Origin: Aureispira sp964404215
Lineage (GTDB): Bacteria > Bacteroidota > Bacteroidia > Chitinophagales > Saprospiraceae
Length of the DNA stretch: 64,000 nucleotides
Direction: 5' to 3'
Assembly: GCA_964404215.1 (NCBI GenBank)
Contig: CAYOJF010000013.1
Span: forward strand, 1 to 64,000
Numbering within the stretch: the stretch's first letter is position 1; every line of letters begins with the position of its first letter. This document shows, one piece after another, positions 8,710 through 15,657 of the stretch. The translations under genes were made by a program, and so were the position numbers. The notes beneath the pieces are model-generated. The model was not told the DNA's origin. It searched no databases and saw nothing but the letters and a program-made list of their open reading frames with translations.

Positions 8710-9780
8710 CTAGAAATTTTTAAAATAGTCATAAGCTTCATCTCCCATTTTTGCCATTTGAGTGATAAAAAAACGTAAATCCTGTATTTGTTGATCAGAT
8801 AAGCGTTCTCCTGTAAAATGAGGAGCGTTGCATTTTTCTGATTTATCGCCAGGCGAATAACGCATAGCGGTATAAATAGAATGATATCCGTTTTCTACAT
8901 CAAAGTTTTTCTTCAAGAAAGCAAACGTTTTCTGTTTCTTGTCCAGAGAATAATCTGAGTAGCGTTTATTGGCATGACAATGCAAACAGGCTCTACGATA
9001 GAGGCGTTTCCCATTACTAAAACTATTCAGTACAGGAGATATTTTTTTACGTTCAGGGATAGGGATGGGGGTTACTAAGGTAGCAGGATATATTTCTCTA
9101 TAGTATCGTCGCATAGTATTGACGGCACGAGCGTTATTTTTATTGGTTTCTATAGCATCTTCTATCATTGTAATTTCTTCTTTGGGTACTGCAAGTTCGC
9201 CCATTTTTAGTTCCATAGTCCAGAAGAAAGATAAAATGGATTCTAATTCCCAATATTCTAATTTACGCCCTTGAGCATAGAGTGTATTGCAAGCTTGGAT
9301 AGCTTTGCGTATATCACGATGACCTGTTTTGACGAGTAATCTATCTTCATGACTAAAAATAGTCTGATAATCATCATTAAAGAAAGAAATGCGATTAACA
9401 ATACCTTTGAATGGAGTACCAGGTAAGAATGGAATATCCATCGAATCAGCATATTCTAGACGAAGTTGTGGGTCTATTACAAATGGGTTGGAATGTTCTG
9501 CTTGCATAGTATGACAAGCCACGCAAGGCTTTTTGGCACTAGTACGAGGAGTGCGTTTTCCTTTTAGGTTGGTGGTGTATCCTTGTAGTACGAGTTCTTG
9601 CCCTTTTTGAGCAGATCCTTTTTTTTCTGGATCTATACGATTGACGTTTACTTTTCCAAGACGGGTCATAACATCCCATACTGGGGTATTGTCCGTGATT
9701 TCAAAAGAGGGGGCTTCTGAAAATGCAATGGTCAATAGAAGAGTGAAGAAAAGCACCAATACTTTTATGATATTTGACAT
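8710..9780 (-). CDS. Periplasmic di-haem c-type cytochrome (paralogue 1)
   Basis: Start chosen at the ATG at 9780 because a signal peptide begins there (MSNIIKVLVLFFTLLLTIAFSEA); the frame is open upstream to 9831 but those residues do not fit. The 356-residue product has two haem-binding motifs: CVACH (C86-C89-H90) and CLHCH (C265-C268-H269). It is about the same length as the neighbour at 10121-11203 and shares TPVWDV, NR.(S/T)F(F/Y)NDDYQ and QGR.LE.WE.ESIL blocks, so the two are tandem paralogues. Where the paralogue has the likely axial Met (SYMPQYP), this copy reads CNAPHF, so the second haem may use a different sixth ligand. Probable role is periplasmic electron transfer with the DUF5777 barrel of the cluster. 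It has its own promoter. Confidence 0.85.
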   Translation of the reverse strand: MSNIIKVLVLFFTLLLTIAFSEAPSFEITDNTPVWDVMTRLGKVNVNRIDPEKKGSAQKGQELVLQGYTTNLKGKRTPRTSAKKPCVACHTMQAEHSNPFVIDPQLRLEYADSMDIPFLPGTPFKGIVNRISFFNDDYQTIFSHEDRLLVKTGHRDIRKAIQACNTLYAQGRKLEYWELESILSFFWTMELKMGELAVPKEEITMIEDAIETNKNNARAVNTMRRYYREIYPATLVTPIPIPERKKISPVLNSFSNGKRLYRRACLHCHANKRYSDYSLDKKQKTFAFLKKNFDVENGYHSIYTAMRYSPGDKSEKCNAPHFTGERLSDQQIQDLRFFITQMAKMGDEAYDYFKNF

Positions 9781-9828
9781 TGCGAGGTTTTTAGGTCCTT
9801 GTAGACTGTTGTGAATCAAATTAGTAGA

Positions 9829-9859
9829 CAAAAGTACGACACCTAAATAGTACCACCAA
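9829..9859 (-). promoter_or_regulatory. Bacteroidota-type promoter for cytochrome paralogue 1
   Basis: On the minus strand, TACTTTTG (9836-9829) fits the TAnnTTTG -7 consensus. TTGG (9859-9856) lies 19 bp upstream as a partial -33 box. Transcription would start about 45 bp before the ATG at 9780. Confidence 0.5.
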
Positions 9860-10060
9860 GAAAAGTATAGAGGTTTTACAAACAGTAGTCATAAAAAATA
9901 CTGCAAATGGTTATTTAGAGAGATCGGTTTCTATCGACTCAAGGACTTTATTTTATATGCCTCAGCATATTTTGATAATAGGAGCCAATCCTTATGGAGT
10001 GAAGTGGGCTAGAGGGCTGATAATCATAGCATATTGCAATTAAGTGAGTTATGTATACTC

Positions 10061-10093
10061 AAAAAAGCCTAACTAAATTAGCTAGGCTTTTTT
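10061..10093. terminator. Rho-independent terminator, bidirectional
   Basis: AAAAAAGCCTA (10061-10071) is the exact reverse complement of TAGGCTTTTTT (10083-10093), with an inner CTAA/TTAG extension. It lies 28 bp beyond the stop of the cytochrome gene at 10121-11203 (minus strand). Confidence 0.8.
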
Positions 10094-10120
10094 GAAGAAC
10101 AGAAGATAGAATAAAAAATT

Positions 10121-11203
10121 CTACTTCAATAAATTATTTCCGTTTGCCATATTTTCTACATAAATCCTTAGGTCTTTGAGTTGTCTATCCGACATTTTTT
10201 CAATCGGATATTGTGGCATGTAAGACTTTTTACCATTGAGAGAATAGGTGCCATGACGGGTGATTTTGAACATAGAGTTTTTATCTCCTTTTTTGGTCTT
10301 CTTCATGAGGTATTGGAAAGCAGTTTGGCTGTCGTCCAAATGGAAAAAAGAATACGCCTGTTCTCCGTGACAATGCAAACAACCGCGATCATAAAGCTCT
10401 TTCCCGCTAGCAAAGGCTACCTTATCAGATAGTTCCTTATCAGATAATGGTTTGTATTCTATATCTTTTTCGGCAAAATGTGCAGGAGCAGATTTTAGAT
10501 AATGATCCTCTAGTGTGTGCAAGGCACGAGCAGAACTCTCTTCAGTTTCTAAGGCTACTTTTACAGTTTCCTTTTCAGCTGGATCAAGATTTAGATCTCC
10601 AATCGTGAGTTCTTTAGTCCAGTAGTAAGCTAAGATAGATTCTACTTCCCAATCTTCTAACTCTCTTCCTTGAGCACATTGTGTTGCACAGAATTTGATT
10701 GCAGTACGAATATCATTGAAGGAAGCTTTTATTTGAGGAACGCTACCATATTTTTTTTGATAATCATCATTATAGAACGTAGTCCTATTGACAATTCCAT
10801 AAAAGCTAGATCCCTGCAAGAAAGGCATATCTTTTTCTACAGCGTATTGCAAACGATCTTTAGCATTGATATCTGCTAGGTTGGCATATTCTCGCTCGGG
10901 ATTATGACAAGCAGTACACTTGAAGTAAGGGCTTTGTAATTTGGTCGTTCCACTGCCGTCCTTTTTGGCAGAAAAACCTTTAAATATAATATCGGCTCCT
11001 TTTTCTGCGGAAACCCCTTCTATTTGGTCGTTTAGAGCATTCACTTTTATTTTACCAAGATTTTCCATGACATCCCATACAGGAGTTTCGTCCGAAAGAT
11101 CTAAAAGTACTGCCTGAGGAGCTGGCGTAGTGGTAAAACTAACTAGCCCAACCCCTAAGCATAAAAAGGCTCCTAAACTTATTTTTTTGATAGGAATAAA
11201 CAT
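10121..11203 (-). CDS. Periplasmic di-haem c-type cytochrome (paralogue 2)
   Basis: A 360-residue protein with an N-terminal signal peptide (MFIPIKKISLGAFLCLGVGLVSFTTTPA). It has two haem sites, CTACH (C96-C99-H100) and CLHCH (C275-C278-H279). A Met in SYMPQYP (M329) is a plausible axial ligand for the C-terminal haem, as in class I cytochromes c. Between the haems lies a conserved helical block (NRTTFYNDDYQ, QGRELEDWEVESILAYYWT) shared with paralogue 1. It follows the DUF5777 gene by only 41 bp and is probably co-transcribed with it. Cytochromes of this type are commonly linked to DUF5777 and YceI genes in Bacteroidota; their electron partner is not established. Confidence 0.85.
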   Translation of the reverse strand: MFIPIKKISLGAFLCLGVGLVSFTTTPAPQAVLLDLSDETPVWDVMENLGKIKVNALNDQIEGVSAEKGADIIFKGFSAKKDGSGTTKLQSPYFKCTACHNPEREYANLADINAKDRLQYAVEKDMPFLQGSSFYGIVNRTTFYNDDYQKKYGSVPQIKASFNDIRTAIKFCATQCAQGRELEDWEVESILAYYWTKELTIGDLNLDPAEKETVKVALETEESSARALHTLEDHYLKSAPAHFAEKDIEYKPLSDKELSDKVAFASGKELYDRGCLHCHGEQAYSFFHLDDSQTAFQYLMKKTKKGDKNSMFKITRHGTYSLNGKKSYMPQYPIEKMSDRQLKDLRIYVENMANGNNLLK

Positions 11204-11244
11204 TTGTTTTATTTTTTTGATGGCTTTAGTTAGCCAATTTACTT

Positions 11245-12156
11245 TTATACTCTAAATGCTCTTGCAATCGTAAACCCTAGGCGGAATTGTCCTAGTCCCC
11301 AGTTCAAATCTGTATTAGGGATATAGTCTGTTGGGGCGAGTCCTGCCGAGTTGGTTAGGTTGATCTGGAAAACGTGTCCTCCTGTATCAAACTCAAAACC
11401 AATACCAATTGGAATATGGTAGCCACTATTTGCTTGCCATCTGAGTTCATCAAATGGAATATTAGCATCTATAATAATCCCTAGTACTTTTGTTGCTTGA
11501 AATTTAGCGACTACCCCCATACTGAATAGAGCATTTTCATCATTTATTTGTACTAGATTTCTCCAGACAAATGTAGGTGAAAGCTGCAAAGAAAAACGAT
11601 CACTAAATTTGCGAGCAGCATGCAACTGTACAGAATAAGACATGCGAGCAGCAAACTGCTCGTAAGGAGAACCAACTTTGTTGAATGACGCTAATGAACG
11701 ATCATTATCTACTGGTAACATGGTAGAAATAGAGGCGGTAGCAGCTGCCGTCAAAGTTAAAGGCATTCCAGCCCCTTTTGTTTGAGATAGTATTTTGTAT
11801 TTGATGAGTGTATTGATATTGGATTTGAGTGGTCCATAACCTGCTGTGCGATTAATACCAATCATCAGATTATTAGTGATACCATACTCCAATCCAATAC
11901 TCACATCAGCAGCATTTTCTAGACCAAAGAAAGTAGCCCAAGCATTATTGAAGGTCCAATTATTGATAAAGTCACCAAATCGGTGAGAAACTCTAAAATC
12001 TAACTGTCTTTTTTGTAGTGTTTCTACAGAATAGGTATTGATGATTCTAGTGTCTTTGAAGGTATGATAAACATACTCTTTTTCACTTTTATCTTGTGCA
12101 TGAAGCATACTATTGGCTATTAATAGTACTACTATAGAAAATAGGATATTTTTCAT
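11245..12156 (-). CDS. DUF5777 family outer-membrane beta-barrel protein
   Basis: A 303-residue protein with a signal peptide ending ...SMLHAQ. After a conserved start (YHTFKDTRIINTYSVETL), it has the alternating aromatic/polar strands of a small outer-membrane barrel (FRVSHRFGDF, ADVSIGLEYGITNNLMIGINR, and a final QFRLGFTIARAFRV). The opening block is characteristic of DUF5777 proteins, which are regularly found beside c-type cytochromes in Bacteroidota. Function is unknown; a barrel through which cytochromes reach external substrates, or a metal/redox sensor, would fit the neighbourhood, but that is inference. Minus-strand CAAAATTA at 12206-12213 (TAATTTTG) is a possible -7 box for this gene. 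Confidence 0.8.
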   Translation of the reverse strand: MKNILFSIVVLLIANSMLHAQDKSEKEYVYHTFKDTRIINTYSVETLQKRQLDFRVSHRFGDFINNWTFNNAWATFFGLENAADVSIGLEYGITNNLMIGINRTAGYGPLKSNINTLIKYKILSQTKGAGMPLTLTAAATASISTMLPVDNDRSLASFNKVGSPYEQFAARMSYSVQLHAARKFSDRFSLQLSPTFVWRNLVQINDENALFSMGVVAKFQATKVLGIIIDANIPFDELRWQANSGYHIPIGIGFEFDTGGHVFQINLTNSAGLAPTDYIPNTDLNWGLGQFRLGFTIARAFRV

Positions 12157-12219
12157 TTGTGTGTTTATTTTTTAGCGTATAAATAAGGCGTGCTAAGTAT
12201 CAAGTCAAAATTAATGCAT

Positions 12220-12328
12220 AAAAAAATCAAGCGATATTTTTGTATCTAATTTCGTTAAAAAGCCTCGTGATAGCTAGGGCTATCCCTGTGTTTTTTGCCT
12301 CATTATATAGCAAAAATCTCTGTGATTT
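12220..12328. repeat. Palindromic element R6, variant ends
   Basis: This interval between the haem lipoprotein and DUF5777 genes contains GATAGC-tagg-GCTATC at 12269-12284. Nested imperfect arms surround it: AAAAAGCC... facing ...TTTTTTGCC, and further out ...AAAATCA...ATTTTTG... facing CAAAAAT...GATTTTA. The core is the same as in copies R1, R3 and R4, but the TAAGAGCATGTTTAAA ends are absent. It could be a related subfamily or a decayed copy. Confidence 0.5.
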
Positions 12329-12387
12329 TACTTATCATTTATTCTGCCCTGCTACTTATTTTTTAATAGTGTGTGATTTCATTGGAT

Positions 12388-12753
12388 TTAATTTTCAGGA
12401 AAGCCTCCTTTTTTCCAACAATCAATTGAATCTCTTTCAGCACTAGTCAATTGAAGGCTAACATAAGACGGCGGCATACTACCATCTTGGATACGTTCGT
12501 GTACCCGTTCTCTACGGGCGGCATCCATACTGCCATAGGTTTCTATTCCCAATTGATTGTTGCCATCATGGCAGCCAGAGTAGTTGCAGCCTTTGTCCAA
12601 CATTGGTTTGACGTGAGTATCAAATGTAATGGTAACAGAATCACAGAGGGTGGTGTTTTCTGCTACTTCGGGGAGCTTTTCTGCCGTACAGGAAGATAAG
12701 GCCCACACTACTGTCAATAGTAGTGTAGCGACTAGATAGGTTGTTTTTTTCAT
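12388..12753 (-). CDS. Small lipoprotein with atypical haem c motif
   Basis: Start placed at the ATG at 12753, which begins a lipoprotein signal (MKKTTYLVATLLLTVVWALSSC); the 19 residues available upstream do not fit. The 121-residue product has one haem-like motif C-N-Y-S-G-C-H, that is CX4CH rather than CXXCH, within ITFDTHVKPMLDKGC. This pattern (VKPML.KGC...GCH) is common in small cytochrome-like domains of Bacteroidota and Planctomycetes. A C-terminal I.DGSMPP block supplies a possible axial Met. It is the first gene of the minus-strand redox cluster and probably passes electrons to the cytochromes downstream. An element (R6) lies between it and the DUF5777 gene, so co-transcription is not certain. 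Confidence 0.75.
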   Translation of the reverse strand: MKKTTYLVATLLLTVVWALSSCTAEKLPEVAENTTLCDSVTITFDTHVKPMLDKGCNYSGCHDGNNQLGIETYGSMDAARRERVHERIQDGSMPPSYVSLQLTSAERDSIDCWKKGGFPEN

Positions 12754-12780
12754 AGTAATTACTTTTTTGATGTGTTTCAG

Positions 12781-12803
12781 AACAGTTTTTAGAATTAACT
12801 GTT
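12781..12803. promoter_or_regulatory. Possible operator, inverted repeat
   Basis: AACAGTT (12781-12787) and AACTGTT (12797-12803) form a 7-bp inverted repeat 28 bp upstream of the haem lipoprotein start. A related AACAGTTG occurs at about 12952, in front of the divergent bacilliredoxin gene. It could bind a shared redox regulator. The evidence is sequence symmetry only. Confidence 0.3.
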
Positions 12804-12977
12804 TTGACATTAGTGTGATACTAATAATTAGTGAAATTTATTCCTTTTGTAGGGATAATTAGTAGTTTTATGGCTTAAATGTAGGTAGTGATACCTGTGG
12901 AATCCAATTTTTTAACATAAAAACAAAGATGTTATTGTCAAAATAACAGAACAGTTGTTTTAAATAATACATATACT

Positions 12978-13391
12978 ATGTACCCAGAACACTTAACAAC
13001 ACCAATGGAGAAAGACTTGACGGACTATGGCTTTCAAGCTTTGAAATCTTCAGATGATGTGGCAACCATGCTTGATAAAAAAGATGGTACAACATTAGTA
13101 GTGGTCAATTCTGTTTGTGGATGTGCTGCAGGAAACTGTCGTCCAGGAGTGAAAGCTGCTGCTCAGAATGCGAAAACACCAGATAATATGGTAACTGTAT
13201 TTGCAGGAGTAGATAAAGACGCCGTAAACGCTGCTAGAGGCTATATGTTACCTTATCCTCCTTCTTCACCTTCTATTGCATTGTTCAAGGATGGACAATT
13301 AGTACACTTCTTGGAGCGTCATCATATCGAAGGTAATTCAGCAGATACTATTGCAGCTAATTTGAAGATGGCATTTGATAAATTTTGCTAA
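12978..13391 (+). CDS. BrxA/BrxB family bacilliredoxin (YphP/YqiW, DUF1094)
   Basis: A 137-residue thioredoxin-fold protein. The redox motif CGC in NSVCGCAAGNCRPG, the YPPSSPSIALF segment and the HFLERHHIEG segment are diagnostic of this family. The start MYPEHLTTPMEKDLTDYGF is typical in sequence and length. The family reduces mixed disulfides with bacillithiol or acts as a thiol-disulfide oxidoreductase in the cytosol. The gene is monocistronic, divergent from the haem lipoprotein, and followed by its own terminator. Its neighbours are also redox genes, but periplasmic ones, so a functional link is only possible. Confidence 0.93.
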   Translation: MYPEHLTTPMEKDLTDYGFQALKSSDDVATMLDKKDGTTLVVVNSVCGCAAGNCRPGVKAAAQNAKTPDNMVTVFAGVDKDAVNAARGYMLPYPPSSPSIALFKDGQLVHFLERHHIEGNSADTIAANLKMAFDKFC

Positions 13392-13446
13392 AAAATACAG
13401 CCCATTGGCTTAGGAACTAAAATTGGTATTAAATTTTAGTAATTTT

Positions 13447-13484
13447 AAGGTATGAGACTTTTTATGTCTCATACCTTATTTTTT
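13447..13484 (+). terminator. Rho-independent terminator of the bacilliredoxin gene
   Basis: AAGGTATGAGAC (13447-13458) and GTCTCATACCTT (13466-13477) form a perfect 12-bp stem with a 7-base loop, followed by ATTTTTT. It lies 56 bp after the stop codon. Confidence 0.85.
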
Positions 13485-13556
13485 ATGCATTAATATAGCC
13501 TTGCTACTTATGGTGCATATTCTAAGGGTATTATCGAATCTTCCAAATTATAGTTA

Positions 13557-15389
13557 GTGAAATCAATAGTAATTCTTTTATTTTTAATCTTTTTTTGTGC
13601 TTCTGAAAGTGAAGCATTGACTCGACGTTATCGTTGTATGATTCGTAATTCACCTGCCACGACTATCACAATTGGGTGGGAGTTGGTTAACGGAGATAAT
13701 TCGATTGTTTATTATGGGACCTCCGATCATGGGCAAAATCATGCGATGTATGAGAACCAAATGCGACCACAACGTACGGTGCATGCCAAGGGAATGCATA
13801 ATCAATTTGCTCGATTGAGTAAATTGAAACCAAATACCATCTATTATTTTGTGATCAAAGATAGTAAATCAGTTAGTCAACGATTTTCATTCAAAACACT
13901 GCCCGATAATCACCAAACGAGACTTTCTGTATTGGGGGGAGGAGACTCTAGAAATCATAAACGAGCTCGACAGAATGCTAATAAAATGGTGGCTAAAATT
14001 CGACCTCATTTTGTCCTGTTTGCTGGAGATATGACTGGGGGAGATAGTGGACGAGAATGGCAAGAGTGGTTGGATGACTGGCAAATGACAATAGCCACTG
14101 ACGGGCGTATGACAGCAGTAGTAGCAGCTAGGGGAAATCATGAAAAATCCGATGTAACTATTGTAGACATGTTTGATGTGCCTCACCCTACCGTTTTTTA
14201 TGGATTAACATTTGCAAGGGGATTGTTGAGAGTCATTACGCTCAATAGTATGCAGCAGAGTAATGCAGAGCAATTGGAATGGATGAAAAATGATTTTAAA
14301 AATAGCCAACAAATGGCATGGCGATTAGTACAGTATCACCACCCTATTCGCCCTCATAATACACGCAAACATGAACAAGAGTATATGCGTAAGTATTGGG
14401 CTCCACTCTTTTTTAAATATAATATCCAATTGGTATTGGAATGTGATTCACATCTCTCCAAAATTACATGGCCTATACGAGCTACGAATAATCGTAATGA
14501 ACCAGGTTATGACGAAGGGTTTGTGAGAGACCCTAATGGAACTATATTTATGGGAGAAGGTGGCTGGGGAGCCCCACTGAGGGACCCTGATGATGCTAAA
14601 GATTGGACAAGGGCAATCGGAAGTTTTAATCAGGTAAAATGGATGATAATTGATTTGGAAAAAGTAGAAATCAGAACGATTAAGACTGAAAATGCAAATG
14701 AGGTAGAATCATTAACGGATGATACTCGCTTTTATTTGCCTAACAATATTGATTTGTGGGCAATAGATGGTACTAGAGAAATTATTGTTCCGAACAAAAA
14801 AGTAACAGAATTTGTACCCGAAGCAGCTCAGATATTAATGAAAATTAAAAACCTCAAAGCTAAATTTCTGGATACCAAAGCTTATTTGGAATGGCAATGT
14901 ACTAATGAAATTCCAAGAGCAAAGTTTAAAGTACAGGTTTCTACGAATAAATTGTTTTGGAAAACGATTACAATTGTTCCTGGAGCAGGTCCCACTCGTA
15001 GCAAAGAACATGTTTACAAGTATATAGATAATACTGACCACAGAGGAGGGAAGTATTATTACCGTATTGTGGGAATTGATAGAGCAGGGAAAGAACTGGT
15101 ATTAGAATCTACTGAAATACGGACTTTAGGAAAACAAAACTTAGAACTAATAGAAAGCAGTATTAGTACCGGTCAACTCAAAATTCCAGTAGACCTTCGA
15201 GCAGACGCCTCCATTACTTTAGAGCTATTTGATACCCAACGCAAAAAAGTATTTGTACGAGAAATAAATGCTAAAAAGGGATATCAGGTTATTCCATTGA
15301 ATATTCGCCACCTAAAAACAGGTTTTTATCTACTAGAAGTAAGTGTAAATGGAAATTTGATTAAGAAAAATATAAAAATCACGCCATAA
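13557..15389 (+). CDS. Secreted metallophosphatase, purple-acid-phosphatase-like, with C-terminal sorting-type domain
   Basis: A 610-residue protein starting at GTG 13557; no in-frame ATG fits the signal peptide (MKSIVILLFLIFFCASESEA). Residues about 25-115 form a fibronectin-like domain with IYYF and FKTLP strands, as in purple acid phosphatases. The catalytic part has GGGD (D130), GD (D158), GNHE (N194, H195) and QYHHP (H261/H262). The last metal motif, normally GHxH, reads CDSH (D297, H299), an unusual Asp-for-His change. A second fibronectin-like region (about 430-525) follows, then a final beta domain (LKTGFYLLEVSVNGNLIKKNIKI) like a T9SS type A signal. Predicted to be an exported phosphomonoesterase or phosphodiesterase. 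Monocistronic. Confidence 0.8.
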   Translation: MKSIVILLFLIFFCASESEALTRRYRCMIRNSPATTITIGWELVNGDNSIVYYGTSDHGQNHAMYENQMRPQRTVHAKGMHNQFARLSKLKPNTIYYFVIKDSKSVSQRFSFKTLPDNHQTRLSVLGGGDSRNHKRARQNANKMVAKIRPHFVLFAGDMTGGDSGREWQEWLDDWQMTIATDGRMTAVVAARGNHEKSDVTIVDMFDVPHPTVFYGLTFARGLLRVITLNSMQQSNAEQLEWMKNDFKNSQQMAWRLVQYHHPIRPHNTRKHEQEYMRKYWAPLFFKYNIQLVLECDSHLSKITWPIRATNNRNEPGYDEGFVRDPNGTIFMGEGGWGAPLRDPDDAKDWTRAIGSFNQVKWMIIDLEKVEIRTIKTENANEVESLTDDTRFYLPNNIDLWAIDGTREIIVPNKKVTEFVPEAAQILMKIKNLKAKFLDTKAYLEWQCTNEIPRAKFKVQVSTNKLFWKTITIVPGAGPTRSKEHVYKYIDNTDHRGGKYYYRIVGIDRAGKELVLESTEIRTLGKQNLELIESSISTGQLKIPVDLRADASITLELFDTQRKKVFVREINAKKGYQVIPLNIRHLKTGFYLLEVSVNGNLIKKNIKITP

Positions 15390-15423
15390 TAGCGTATATG
15401 GATATGAAGTCCCAATACCGAAT

Positions 15424-15591
15424 GTGAACTAAGGATTAAACACCTTGATTATCAATAGCAAAGCGATAAAGTGAGGAGCTAAGCACTTTTGAAGTGCTTA
15501 GCTCCTAAAGTTATCTCCACTTTCAAGTAAAAGTGGCGTTTGATATTATTTGTAAATCAATGACTTTGTTATCTTATAATCCTTAGTTCAC
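15424..15591. repeat. MITE-like element with perfect 15-bp terminal inverted repeats
   Basis: GTGAACTAAGGATTA (15424-15438) and its exact reverse complement (15577-15591) bound a 168-bp segment. In its left half is a perfect 15-bp hairpin, AGGAGCTAAGCACTT (15474-15488) with its complement at 15492-15506 and a 3-base loop. There is no coding capacity. The ends differ from the AGAGCATG family, and no second copy was found in this window. It lies between convergent genes and the inner hairpin could act as a bidirectional terminator. Confidence 0.7.
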
Positions 15592-15657
15592 GTTAACATT
15601 AGTTAAATAGAAATAGGATACCCCTCAAAATTTAGAGTAGGTATCCTATTTTTTATT

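Larger units (their letters stand above)
9781..10120. other. Intergenic region between the two cytochrome genes
   Basis: The 340 bp hold the promoter of the downstream cytochrome (9829-9859) and the terminator of the upstream one (10061-10093). The two paralogues are therefore probably transcribed separately. Nothing else was recognised between 9860 and 10060. Confidence 0.5.
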
